A stretch of 64,000 nucleotides of DNA from Limnohabitans sp. WS1 (lineage in GTDB: Bacteria > Pseudomonadota > Gammaproteobacteria > Burkholderiales > Burkholderiaceae_C). A model generated the notes under the pieces. That model saw nothing but the letters and a program-made list of their open reading frames with translations. It was not told the DNA's origin and did no database searches. The position numbers and the translations under genes are program-made. Each line of letters starts with the position of its first letter. Position 1 is the stretch's first letter. Positions 14,784 to 23,253 of the stretch are shown here, one piece after another. The stretch lies in contig NZ_NERU01000017.1 of NCBI RefSeq assembly GCF_003063265.1, positions 35,207 to 99,206 of the forward strand, in the 5' to 3' direction.

Positions 14784-17136
14784 ACAACCCGTTCTGCGCG
14801 ATCTGGTGCTGATAGGCGGCGGCCACAGCCATGTGGGCGTGCTGCGCATGTTCGCCATGAAGCCTGAGCCGGGCGTTCGCATCACCGTGATCTGCACCGA
14901 CATCGACACGCCTTATTCGGGCATGCTGCCAGGCTACATTTCGGGCCATTACAGTTTTGACGAGGTGCACATCGACTTGGGCCGCCTGTGCGCTTACACC
15001 GGTGCACGCTTTTTCCACGATGCGGTGGTCGGCATTGACCGCCAGAACCAGAAAGTCATTTGCCAAAACCGCCCGCCCGTGGCGTACGACCTGTTGTCCA
15101 TCAACATTGGCTCAACACCGCAGGTGCGCCATGTGGCGGGTGCCCAATCGCTGGCCGTGCCGGTCAAGCCGATTGCGCAGTTCAACCAGCGCTGGCTGGC
15201 TCTGCTCGACAAAGCCCGCCAGTGGCCAATCCACCGGGGCCGCATGACGATAGCCGTGGTGGGCGCGGGCGCAGGCGGTGTGGAGCTGGTGCTGTCCATG
15301 CAGTACCGCTTGCGCAACGAACTCAAAGCGCTGGGCCGCAATCCCGAAGACCTTCAGTTTGTGTTGTTGACGGCGGGTGAGACGATTTTGCCCACCCATA
15401 ACCCTGGGGTTCGAGCCCGCTTTGCGCGTGTTTTGCAAGCGCGCAATGTCACTGTCCACACGCAAGCCGAAGTGGTCGAGGTCTCGCCTGGCTGCCTGCA
15501 CACGCGCGATGGCCGCACTTTTGATGCCGACGACACCCTGTGGGTTACCCAAGCCGGTGGCCCCGCCTGGCTGAAAAGCACGGGCCTGGCGCTCGACAAA
15601 CAAGGCTTCATCCTGGTGCACCCCCAGCTGCAAACGCTCAACGACCCCTTGGTCTTTGCGGCCGGCGACATCGCCTCGTTTGTGGAACGCCCGCTGGAAA
15701 AAGCCGGTGTGTTTGCCGTGCGCATGGCCAAGCCCCTGGCCGAGAATCTGCGTCGCAGCCTGCGCGGCCAAAAGCTGCTGGCCTACGACCCGCAACGCCA
15801 TTGGCTGGCCCTCATTTCCACCGGCAACCGCTTTGCCGTGGCCTCACGCGGCCCGCTCGGCTTTGCCGGGGCCTGGGTCTGGCGCTGGAAGGACCGCATC
15901 GACCGGGAATTCATGCGCCGCTTCACCGAGTTTCCGGCCATGCCGGGGGCGGGTGGCCCCGCTCAACCCGGCGCCAGTGTGCGCGACGCCGTTCAGGCCA
16001 TGGGTCAACTGCTCAAGGACATCCAGGCCCAAGGCAAAGCACCCACCACACACCTGACGCTGACCTCCGAAGAATCGCTCCAAGCCATCTCGGCCATCGC
16101 CATGCGCTGCGGAGGCTGCGGCGCCAAAGTCGGCTCCAACATCTTGTCCCGCGCTTTGGGCAGCTTGCAGCCGGTCGAGCGGCCAGATGTGCTGATCGGC
16201 CTGCACTCGCCTGACGACGCAGCCGTGGTGCGCGTGCCACCGGGCATGGCCGTGGTGCAGACGGTGGACTTTTTCAGGGCCTTCATCGACGACCCGTATG
16301 TGTTTGGCAAAGTCGCCGCCAACCACGCGCTGGGCGATGTGTTTGCCATGGGCGGTGAGCCCCAAACCGCCACTGCGGTGGTCACCGTGCCGCCGGGCTT
16401 GGAGAGCAAGGTCGAAGACCTGCTGACCCAAATGATGGGCGGCGCGATCGAGGTGCTGAACGCCGCAGGTTGCGCCCTGGTGGGCGGACACACGGGCGAA
16501 GGTGCCGAGCTGGCCCTGGGTTTTGCCATCAACGGCCTGATCGACGAAAAAATGGACGGCGTGATGCGCAAGGGCGGCATGCAGCCGGGCGATGTGCTGC
16601 TGTTGACCAAGCCGATTGGCACCGGCACCTTGTTTGCCGCACATGCCCGCTACGCCGCCAAAGGCCGCTGGATCGATGCGGCGCTGCAATCGATGGTGCT
16701 GTCCAACCAATCGGGTGCTGAAATTTTGCGCACCCACGGGGCCACCGCCTGCACCGACCTGACCGGTTTTGGCCTGCTGGGCCACCTGGTGGAGATGACG
16801 CGGCCGTCCGGCGTGGACGCCGAGCTTCAGCTGAGCGCCCTGCCGCTGCTGGACGGCGCGGTGGACTGCGTGCAGGCGGGCATCGTCAGTTCTTTGCAAC
16901 CGGCCAATGTGCGCCTGCGCCGCGCCCTGCGCAATGGTGACGAGTTTGTGGGCGACCCACGCTACCCCTTGCTGTTTGACCCACAAACCGCTGGCGGCCT
17001 GTTGGCCAGCGTGCCCGCCGCGCAAGCAGCCGCTTGCGTGCAGGCGCTCAAGGCCGCTGGCTACGGGCACACCGCCATCATTGGCCGCATCACCCCGCAA
17101 GGTGATGCCATCGAGCCGGTGCTGCTGAAAACCTGA
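14770..17136 (+). CDS. selD: Selenide, water dikinase SelD/SenC with N-terminal NADH dehydrogenase-like flavoprotein domain
   Basis: 788 residues, two enzymes in one chain. Residues 1 to about 400 form a pyridine nucleotide-disulfide oxidoreductase of the NDH-2-like type: FAD site LVLIGGGHSHVGVLRMF, NAD site VVGAGAGGVELV, and the FAD closing motif VFAAGDIASF. From about 440 on is SelD: GGCGAK with catalytic Cys450 and Lys453, then SPDDAAVVRVP, HALGDVFAMGG and LTGFGLLGHL. It makes selenophosphate from selenide and ATP; the flavoprotein part may reduce a selenium precursor or protect selenide (inference). The start ATG lies inside the end of senB. Confidence 0.92.
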   Translation: MKPSEQPVLRDLVLIGGGHSHVGVLRMFAMKPEPGVRITVICTDIDTPYSGMLPGYISGHYSFDEVHIDLGRLCAYTGARFFHDAVVGIDRQNQKVICQNRPPVAYDLLSINIGSTPQVRHVAGAQSLAVPVKPIAQFNQRWLALLDKARQWPIHRGRMTIAVVGAGAGGVELVLSMQYRLRNELKALGRNPEDLQFVLLTAGETILPTHNPGVRARFARVLQARNVTVHTQAEVVEVSPGCLHTRDGRTFDADDTLWVTQAGGPAWLKSTGLALDKQGFILVHPQLQTLNDPLVFAAGDIASFVERPLEKAGVFAVRMAKPLAENLRRSLRGQKLLAYDPQRHWLALISTGNRFAVASRGPLGFAGAWVWRWKDRIDREFMRRFTEFPAMPGAGGPAQPGASVRDAVQAMGQLLKDIQAQGKAPTTHLTLTSEESLQAISAIAMRCGGCGAKVGSNILSRALGSLQPVERPDVLIGLHSPDDAAVVRVPPGMAVVQTVDFFRAFIDDPYVFGKVAANHALGDVFAMGGEPQTATAVVTVPPGLESKVEDLLTQMMGGAIEVLNAAGCALVGGHTGEGAELALGFAINGLIDEKMDGVMRKGGMQPGDVLLLTKPIGTGTLFAAHARYAAKGRWIDAALQSMVLSNQSGAEILRTHGATACTDLTGFGLLGHLVEMTRPSGVDAELQLSALPLLDGAVDCVQAGIVSSLQPANVRLRRALRNGDEFVGDPRYPLLFDPQTAGGLLASVPAAQAAACVQALKAAGYGHTAIIGRITPQGDAIEPVLLKT

Positions 17137-17167
17137 ACGCCTTCGCACCTGAAAAAACTGAACCCTC

Positions 17168-17848
17168 ATGACCACCGAACAACTCACACACCCCATCACG
17201 CTGAATACCGACCGGACCCAGCGCTGCATCGTGCACAGCCCATCGCTCGATTGGGTGGACTCACCCGCCTCGGGCGTGTCGCGCCGCATGCTCGAGCGCG
17301 ACGGCGGTGAAGTGGCGCGCGCCACGTCCATCGTGCGTTATGCACCCGGCTCGGCCTTTTCAAACCACACACACGGTGGGGGCGAAGAAATTTTGGTGCT
17401 CGAAGGCACGCTGCACGACGAGCACGGGGTCTACGGCCCCGGCACCTACATCAAGAACCCGGTGGGCAGCTCACACGCGCCGTCCTCTCCCGAGGGCTGC
17501 ACGCTGTTTGTGAAACTGCGCCACCTGGACCCCCGCGATGACGAGCGCGTGGTCATTGACACGCGCCGCAGCGAGTGGCGTCAGGGCATGGTCGAGGGCT
17601 TGAAAGTCTTGCCGCTGAACACCTTCGAAACCCAAAACACCGCATTGGTGCGCTGGGCACCCCAAACGTTTTTCAACCCGCACCGTCATTGGGGCGGCGA
17701 AGAAATCTTGGTGATCGAAGGCGTGTTCTCGGACGAGCACGGTGACTACCCCGCAGGCAGCTGGCTGCGCAGCCCGCACATGAGCCAGCACCAACCGTTC
17801 AGCCGCGAGGGCTGCTTGATTTTGGTGAAAACCGGGCACCTGGTTTGA
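17168..17848 (+). CDS. Tandem cupin (bicupin) protein, ChrR-like
   Basis: 226 residues with two related cupin domains. The first has HTHGGGEEILVLEG and the second HRHWGGEEILVIEG, each with the His-x-His and Glu metal ligands, plus a later GxWxxxP-like segment (GTYIKNPVGSSHAP and GSWLRSPHMSQHQP). Such ChrR-type cupins bind zinc or another metal and often act on oxidised substrates or as sensors. It is 31 bp after selD and 2 bp before the HAD gene, in the same direction. A role in the selenium pathway is possible but not shown. Confidence 0.85.
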   Translation: MTTEQLTHPITLNTDRTQRCIVHSPSLDWVDSPASGVSRRMLERDGGEVARATSIVRYAPGSAFSNHTHGGGEEILVLEGTLHDEHGVYGPGTYIKNPVGSSHAPSSPEGCTLFVKLRHLDPRDDERVVIDTRRSEWRQGMVEGLKVLPLNTFETQNTALVRWAPQTFFNPHRHWGGEEILVIEGVFSDEHGDYPAGSWLRSPHMSQHQPFSREGCLILVKTGHLV

Positions 17849-17850
17849 AC

Positions 17851-18555
17851 ATGACTTCCCCCACACCCCCCATTCGCGCCGTCGTGTTCGACGCCTACGG
17901 CACGCTGTTCGATGTGTACTCGATCGGCGCTTTGGCCGAAAAACTCTACCCCGGTCAAGGCGCAGCCCTGTCGGTGCTGTGGCGCGACAAGCAGATCGAG
18001 TACACGCGCCTGATCTCGCTGAGCGACCCCGATCCAAACGGCAGCAAGCATTACCAATCGTTTTGGGACATCACACGCGCGTCGCTGCGTTATGCACTGG
18101 CGCGTTTGGGCTTGGTGCACACCAGCGCGAATGAAGACTCGCTGATGGCGCAATACGCCCAGCTCACAGCCTTCCCGGAAAACCTGGGCGTGCTGCAGGC
18201 ACTGCGTCAGCGCGGCGTGGCCACGGCGATTTTGTCGAACGGCAGCCCCGAGATGCTGCAATCGGCCGTGCACAGTGCGGGCATGAGCGATTTGCTGGAT
18301 GCGGTGCTGTCGGTGGACAGTGTGCGCCAGTTCAAGACCACACCCACCAGCTACCAACGGGTGCAGGACCACTTTGGCTTTGCACCCGCCGATGTCTTGT
18401 TTGTGTCGAGCAACGCCTGGGACGCGCTGGGGGCCACTTGGTTTGGTTTTCAAACCCTGTGGGTCAACCGTCAGGGCCTGCCGCCCGAGGCCATTGGCCC
18501 GGCGCCACAGCACACGGGCCGAGACTTGAGCGAGGTGCTCAAGATCATGGCTTGA
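17851..18555 (+). CDS. Haloacid dehalogenase type II (HAD superfamily)
   Basis: 234 residues from the ATG 2 bp after the cupin stop. Motif I is FDAYGTLFD with the nucleophilic Asp, motif II LSNGSP, then a Lys (QFKTTPTSY) and motif IV SSNAWD. This set fits L-2-haloacid dehalogenases rather than phosphatases, which have DxD in motif I. It would hydrolyse a carbon-halogen bond or a related bond. It is the last gene before a rho-independent terminator, so it may be cotranscribed with the selenium genes. Confidence 0.88.
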   Translation: MTSPTPPIRAVVFDAYGTLFDVYSIGALAEKLYPGQGAALSVLWRDKQIEYTRLISLSDPDPNGSKHYQSFWDITRASLRYALARLGLVHTSANEDSLMAQYAQLTAFPENLGVLQALRQRGVATAILSNGSPEMLQSAVHSAGMSDLLDAVLSVDSVRQFKTTPTSYQRVQDHFGFAPADVLFVSSNAWDALGATWFGFQTLWVNRQGLPPEAIGPAPQHTGRDLSEVLKIMA

Positions 18556-18578
18556 TAGGCCAATGAAGCCGAGGCCTG

Positions 18579-18605
18579 TAAGCCGCTTGCACGGCTTAGT
18601 TTTCT
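18579..18605 (+). terminator. Rho-independent terminator after the selenium/HAD operon
   Basis: A 7-bp stem TAAGCCG (18579-18585), 6-nt loop, CGGCTTA (18592-18598) followed by GTTTTCT. It ends the rightward transcript from senB. Confidence 0.65.
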
Positions 18606-18646
18606 AGAATGCCGCATCGTTGAACCCACCGTTTGCAAAGATTTCC

Positions 18647-19399
18647 ATGAGCCATCCATCTGCCTCGCCTTTGGCCTCCCTTGTCGCACCCCACGGCGTT
18701 TTGCGCGTGGCCATCAACCTGGGCAACCCGGTGCTCGCCGGGCTCGATGCGGCGGGTGAGCCCTCGGGCATCTCTGCCGATTTGTCACGCCTGTTGGCCG
18801 CTCAGTTGGGGGTCGGCATTGAATGGCGCATCTTCAAAAAGGCCGACGAATCGGTGCAGTGTGTGCGCTCTGACGAGGCCGATATCGGCTTTTTTGCCAT
18901 CGACCCTGTGCGTGGTGAAGGCCTGCATTTTTCACCGCCTTATGTGCAAATTGAAGGCGCTTACATGGTGCGCAGCGACTCGCCCCTGCAAAGCAACAAC
19001 GAGGTGGACCAGGCCAGTCACCGCGTGACGGTGGGCGCGGGCAGCGCCTACGATTTGTTTCTCACCCGCCACCTGAAACACGCCACCATCGTGCGTGCCC
19101 CCAGCTCGCCCGCCGTGGTCGATGTGTTCATGGCCCAACAGCTTGAAGTGGCCGCAGGCGTCAAGCAGCAACTGCAAGCCGACGCCCAGCGCCTGCCCGG
19201 CGTGCGCCTGCTGCCCGGCCGCTTCATGGTCATCCACCAGACCATGGGCATGCCCGCCCAGCGCAGCGAGCCAGCGCAGCAATTTTTGAACGCTTTTGTC
19301 GAAGACGCCAAGCAATCTGGCTGGGTGGCAGAGGCTTTTGTGCGGCATCAGATCCAAGGCGCAGCGGTGGCCCCACCAGGCTATCCCGCACACGACTGA
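18647..19399 (+). CDS. Periplasmic-binding-protein-like protein (SBP family 3) without signal peptide
   Basis: 250 residues. It has the fold of amino-acid-type solute receptors: GVLRVAINLGNPVLAGLDAA, PSGISADLSRLLAAQLGVGI, DIGFFAIDPVRGEGLHFSPP. No hydrophobic signal peptide is present from this ATG (nor from an upstream TTG at 18620), so it may be cytoplasmic or secreted by another route. No ABC permease or ATPase is adjacent. The ligand is unknown. Confidence 0.8.
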   Translation: MSHPSASPLASLVAPHGVLRVAINLGNPVLAGLDAAGEPSGISADLSRLLAAQLGVGIEWRIFKKADESVQCVRSDEADIGFFAIDPVRGEGLHFSPPYVQIEGAYMVRSDSPLQSNNEVDQASHRVTVGAGSAYDLFLTRHLKHATIVRAPSSPAVVDVFMAQQLEVAAGVKQQLQADAQRLPGVRLLPGRFMVIHQTMGMPAQRSEPAQQFLNAFVEDAKQSGWVAEAFVRHQIQGAAVAPPGYPAHD

Positions 19400-19462
19400 G
19401 GGCCGTCAGGTCCGGTGATAAATTGGGGCTTGATCTTTCAACACATCCCAAGAGACACACCA

Positions 19463-20038
19463 ATGACCTCCCCCAAAACAGACCGCCTGCCCGAAATTCC
19501 GCGTGAACAAATGACCGACGCACAACGTGCGGCGGTCGACGAACTCGTCAGCGGGCCCCGAGGCAAACTCTCGGGCCCGTTTGTGCCTTTGATGCGCAGC
19601 CCCGAGCTGATGCGCCGCTTGCAAAAAGTGGGGGAATACCTGCGCTACGACAACACCGTGGGTTTGCACAATTCGGAATTTGCCGTGCTGGTGGTGGCAC
19701 GCCACTGGTCACAGCCTGTGGAGTGGCACATCCACAAACCGATTGCCATGAAAGCGGGCGTGAGCGAAGAAACCTGCGACGCAATTGCCGAGGGCCGCCG
19801 CCCACCGAACATGACAGCGCAAGAAACCGTGGTGTACGACTTCTTGCAAGAGCTTCTGCACAACCAGTCGGTGAGCGACGTGACCTGGGCGGCAGCACAA
19901 CAGATGTTTGGCGACCAGGGTGTGATCGACATGACGGCGCACTGCGGCTACTACAGCTTGCTGGCCATGGTCATGAACACCACGCGCCGCAGCTTGCCGG
20001 ACAACGCCGCGCCGGGCATTGCGCCTTTCCCCCAATGA
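19463..20038 (+). CDS. Carboxymuconolactone decarboxylase (AhpD-like) family protein
   Basis: 191 residues, all helical in style. The region EFAVLVVARHWSQPVEWHIH and the C-terminal MTAHCGYYSLLAMVMNTT are typical of the CMD family; the CxxC of AhpD is not present, so thiol peroxidase-reductase activity is unlikely. Substrate unknown. It stands alone between the SBP-like gene and a long hairpin. Confidence 0.82.
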   Translation: MTSPKTDRLPEIPREQMTDAQRAAVDELVSGPRGKLSGPFVPLMRSPELMRRLQKVGEYLRYDNTVGLHNSEFAVLVVARHWSQPVEWHIHKPIAMKAGVSEETCDAIAEGRRPPNMTAQETVVYDFLQELLHNQSVSDVTWAAAQQMFGDQGVIDMTAHCGYYSLLAMVMNTTRRSLPDNAAPGIAPFPQ

Positions 20039-20086
20039 GGGGCTGAACGCTGGCGCAGTCAAAGCCATGCAAGGCGTAGCTTTTTT

Positions 20087-20204
20087 GTAGGTGCCCACCC
20101 CGGGGGCGATGGGCGTGGCACACGACCTCAACAACGTCGCTCTCAACGGCATCGCCCTGAAAACCATCGCCCTACAAAACATCGCCCACGGGGTGGACTC
20201 CTAC
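20087..20204. repeat. Long imperfect hairpin, diverged REP-like element and likely bidirectional terminator
   Basis: Outer arms GTAGGTGCCCACCCC (from 20087) and GGGGTGGACTCCTAC (to 20204) pair with few mismatches. Poly-T (TTTTTT) precedes the left arm and AACAAAAAAAA follows the right arm, so a U-tract follows the stem on either strand. The interior repeats CATCGCCCT three times. It lies between two convergent genes (stops at 20038 and 20270). Confidence 0.6.
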
Positions 20205-20269
20205 AACAAAAAAAAGGCTGACCTGCTCAAGACCTGAGGCCAAAACAGCCAAGGCATTTTCGAGCACGC

Positions 20270-20764
20270 TCAACCAAAGGCGTTGAGCGTTTGTCCTCCC
20301 GCCTCCACCGGGTGGGCATGCACCAGCACCACCGCCATCACACAGGTTTCAGTGCCCCGGTTGATCCAGTTGTGCACCGTGCCGCGCTGCACCATGACGT
20401 CGCCGGCCTTCAGGTGGACTTCCTCACCGGATTCGAGTTCCATGTCGATTTCGCCGGACATGACCACGATGTAATCCACCGAATCGGTGCGGTGCACGCG
20501 TTGCTGCACACCGGGGTGAAAGTCCAGAATGCGGAACACGGTGCCATTTTCAATGACCGAAAATTTGCCCTCACGCCGGCCTGCGTCCACATGGCCGTTG
20601 TTGTTGGCGGGGCTGGTGTCGGTGGTCCAGACGTTGCACACAAAACCGTTGGGGCGGCCTTGGCGGTAATGGCTGCAGACTTCGTCGATCTCGACGATGG
20701 CTTTGCCTTGGTCGTCGTGGCCGGTGACGACGCGGCGAATGGACGGGTTGATCGGGTTGGACAT
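20270..20764 (-). CDS. Cupin domain-containing protein
   Basis: 164 residues, single cupin. The metal-binding motif 1 appears as HRTDSVDYIVVMSGEIDMEL and motif 2 as GDVMVQRGTVHNWIN. Members of this group accompany aromatic and amide catabolic genes and may be dioxygenase-like or isomerase-like. It is the last gene of the minus-strand catabolic operon that begins with the Bug receptor at 25133, 25 bp after the hydrolase. Confidence 0.85.
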   Translation of the reverse strand: MSNPINPSIRRVVTGHDDQGKAIVEIDEVCSHYRQGRPNGFVCNVWTTDTSPANNNGHVDAGRREGKFSVIENGTVFRILDFHPGVQQRVHRTDSVDYIVVMSGEIDMELESGEEVHLKAGDVMVQRGTVHNWINRGTETCVMAVVLVHAHPVEAGGQTLNAFG

Positions 20765-20789
20765 TCAATGGGCTCCTAGGAAAATAGGT

Positions 20790-21638
20790 TCAGTGGGCAT
20801 CATGGGCCACGCGGCGCATGAAATCGGTCATGGCTGTCGCCAGGGTTTCTTCGTGCGGGCCCCAAGCCGAAAACGGCAAAGCAGGCACGTCTTCGTCCGC
20901 CACCGGCAGCTCAAACAGTTCGCAACCAGGGATCAGGGCCGCCGCTTCACGGCCATGGCGGGACACATGGGTTTTGTCGTTGCCGGGCACCACCCAGGTG
21001 GGCACACGGATGGCCTGCAGGGCCTCAATGGTCATGCCCAGCACCGGCTCTCGCGGGCCTTGCAAAAAAAACTGAAGCCAGTGGCGCATGACGGCCATGT
21101 ATTGCTGGGGGTCCATGGCCATCAGGCGATCCTGGTTGCTGGGGTCTGCGGCAATCAGTTCCTGGTAATAGGGCGTGGCACACACCGCAGCCATGCCGCC
21201 TTGCTCGGCCGCGCGAATGAACTGGCCGTAATAGTTCTCGGGCAAGCGGCCCGCAGTGAAGGCCCCGCCCGTGATGCGCAGCAGCAGCAAGCCACGCACC
21301 GCATCGGAATGACGCGAACTGGTCAACAGGGCCAGCCGCGCCCCTGAAGAGCCGCCGCCAAAAAACGCGGGCACCGCGTTCAGGTGTTGCATCAGCTGCA
21401 CCCAGTCGTCGGCCCAAATGTCTTCTTCACCCCGCTCACCTTCGATCAACACCTGCGAAGCCCCGGTGTTGCGCCGGTCGTGCAGCACCACCCGAAACCC
21501 CAAGGCCGAGATACGGCGCGCCAAGGGCACAAATTCGGCACCGCTGCGCCGACCGCCTGACACCAGCGCCAGCCATGGGCCTTGCTCGCCAAATATTTCA
21601 TAGTGCAGGCGCACGCCTTCGTTGTTCACAAAGTCCAT
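20790..21638 (-). CDS. Alpha/beta hydrolase
   Basis: 282 residues. The nucleophile elbow is GGGSSGARLALL (Ser in GxSxG context), the oxyanion region ALVSGGRRSGAEF, the acid is in VVPGNDKTHVSRHG, which also holds the catalytic His. It probably cleaves an ester, amide or C-C bond in the pathway served by the neighbouring amidase and monooxygenase. It starts 3 bp after the amidase stop. Confidence 0.87.
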   Translation of the reverse strand: MDFVNNEGVRLHYEIFGEQGPWLALVSGGRRSGAEFVPLARRISALGFRVVLHDRRNTGASQVLIEGERGEEDIWADDWVQLMQHLNAVPAFFGGGSSGARLALLTSSRHSDAVRGLLLLRITGGAFTAGRLPENYYGQFIRAAEQGGMAAVCATPYYQELIAADPSNQDRLMAMDPQQYMAVMRHWLQFFLQGPREPVLGMTIEALQAIRVPTWVVPGNDKTHVSRHGREAAALIPGCELFELPVADEDVPALPFSAWGPHEETLATAMTDFMRRVAHDAH

Positions 21639-21641
21639 GGC

Positions 21642-23033
21642 TCAATCCAGCAGCACGGGCAAGTGCCAATCGATGGCCGATGCCACCGCATGGGCCACCT
21701 GCAGCACATGGCCCTCGCCGTGCATGGCCGCGCCGATCTGCAAAGCCATGGGCAAGCCTTGGGTGGACACGCCCATGGGGCAGGTCAAGGCGGGGTGACC
21801 GGTCAGGCTGAACAGTCGGTTGCAGGCACTGCGCTGCGCGGTGGGGTTCGCCATCAGGGCTTGCAGGGTTTCGGGCAAGGCTTCGCGACCTGGCCACATC
21901 AGCACGTCCACCTGCTCAGCCAGCAAAGTGCTGACCTGCTGTTGCCACACATCGGCCTGCACACGGGCCGCGTGATAGTTGTTCAAACTCAGTTGCGCTG
22001 CACCCGCCAGTTTTTGGCGCAAGCCCTGACCCAACTGGTCGGGGTGGTCACGCCAAATGTGCTGCAGTTGTTGAAACGCTTCGTAAGCAATCAGGGTATT
22101 GGCCGCCTGCACCACAGCGGGTTGTGGTGGCAAATCTACAGTGACCACCTGCGAACCTTCGGCTTGCAGTGTTTGCAAAGTCTCGTCAAAGCAGGCCTGG
22201 ATTCGCGGGTCGTGCGTGGCCTGGCCGTTCTCAGTGTTGCGCCACAAGCCCGCAGGCACGCCAATGCGCAGCCCCCGAAGCACCGAACGCTGCACATCGG
22301 CGGTGCACGCGGTGGCCACATCGCTGCCGTGCCAGGCGTCCCAGATCAGGGCCTGGTCCAGCGCGGTGCGCGTCAAAAATCCGGCCACATCCAGGCTGGG
22401 GGCCAAGGCGATCACACCCGACATGGGGTAAGCATGGCGCGTGGGTTTGAGGCCCACCACACCACAGGCGGCCGCCGGGTGGCGTATCGAGCCGCCGGTG
22501 TCGGTGCCCGTGGCCGCCAGGCACAAACCTGCCGCCACCGCCGCACCCGAGCCGCTGCTGGAACTGCCGGGCATGTGCGCCAGATGCCAGGGGTTGCGTG
22601 CAGGCGTGAACAAGTCATCTTCTGAGGGCGAGCCAAAGGCCAATTCATGGCAAGCTGTTTTGCCCAAACTGATCACACCCAAACGCTCCAGGCCCGTCAC
22701 CAGCGTGGCGCTGACCGTGGGCACCCAGTCGTGCAAATGCCGCGAGTGCGCGGTGGTGCGCACGCCTTGCGTGAGGTACACATCCTTGTGCGCCATCGGG
22801 ATGCCATGCAAAGGCCCCCGGTATTGGCCTTGTGCGATTTCGCGGGTGGCTTGGTGCGCGGCTTGCATGGCGGCATCGAGCGTGGGCGTGACAAAGGCGT
22901 TGACTTGCCCATCCAGTCGCTCCATGCGGTCGATGTAGGCCTGCACCAGCTGCACCGGCGTGATCTTCTGCTGACGAATCAGGGCACTGGCTTGCGCCAG
23001 TGACAAGGCATGCAAGGGCGTGTCGGCGTGCAT
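21642..23033 (-). CDS. Amidase (amidase-signature family)
   Basis: 463 residues. The Ser-cisSer-Lys triad is visible: Lys in PMAHKDVYLT, Ser in PGSSSSGSGAAVAAG and the second Ser in TDTGGSIRHPAAACG. It hydrolyses a carboxamide to acid plus ammonia; a GatA role is excluded by the missing GatB/C neighbours and catabolic context. The start at 23033 is the first good ATG; sequence further upstream is MITE. The MITE at 23061-23243 lies between it and the deacetylase, inside what would otherwise be one operon. Confidence 0.88.
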   Translation of the reverse strand: MHADTPLHALSLAQASALIRQQKITPVQLVQAYIDRMERLDGQVNAFVTPTLDAAMQAAHQATREIAQGQYRGPLHGIPMAHKDVYLTQGVRTTAHSRHLHDWVPTVSATLVTGLERLGVISLGKTACHELAFGSPSEDDLFTPARNPWHLAHMPGSSSSGSGAAVAAGLCLAATGTDTGGSIRHPAAACGVVGLKPTRHAYPMSGVIALAPSLDVAGFLTRTALDQALIWDAWHGSDVATACTADVQRSVLRGLRIGVPAGLWRNTENGQATHDPRIQACFDETLQTLQAEGSQVVTVDLPPQPAVVQAANTLIAYEAFQQLQHIWRDHPDQLGQGLRQKLAGAAQLSLNNYHAARVQADVWQQQVSTLLAEQVDVLMWPGREALPETLQALMANPTAQRSACNRLFSLTGHPALTCPMGVSTQGLPMALQIGAAMHGEGHVLQVAHAVASAIDWHLPVLLD

Positions 23034-23060
23034 GTCAGCGGATGGGTTCGAGGGTGTCTT

Positions 23061-23243
23061 GATAGATTCGGCCCTGTGAAATTTGAAGTGAAAGGCTTTT
23101 CTTGGCACAGCAATCAGCGATGCAATCTGTATGTGAGCCCTGCACTCGGGGCGATGGGTGGTGGTCTGCGAGGCGCCATCGCGGCGAGGGCGCTGCTCCC
23201 ACAAAAAAAGCGTTCACGCAAACTTCATCGGGCCGGATCAATA
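23061..23243. mobile_element. MITE copy 2 (183 bp)
   Basis: Same organisation as the copy at 7375-7558: terminal inverted repeats containing TTCGGCCCTGTGAAATTTGA at the left and CAAACTTCATCGGGCCGGAT at the right, with AAAAAAAGCGTTCACG just inside the right end. The core palindrome (23133-23202) is more decayed than in copy 1. It separates the deacetylase gene from the amidase gene and could reduce or modulate read-through. Confidence 0.72.
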
Positions 23244-23253
23244 GGCTCATGCC

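Noticed and set aside
14770..17136. Part of a selenocysteine insertion system
   Set aside because: No selA, selB or selC (tRNA-Sec) is in the window, and the SelD active site has Cys rather than an in-frame UGA. The senB overlap ties it to small-molecule selenium.
20109..20237. A 42-codon ORF with repeated ATCGCCCT codons inside the hairpin
   Set aside because: It lies in the long hairpin element, has no ribosome binding site, and its repeats follow from the repeat DNA. No family recognised.
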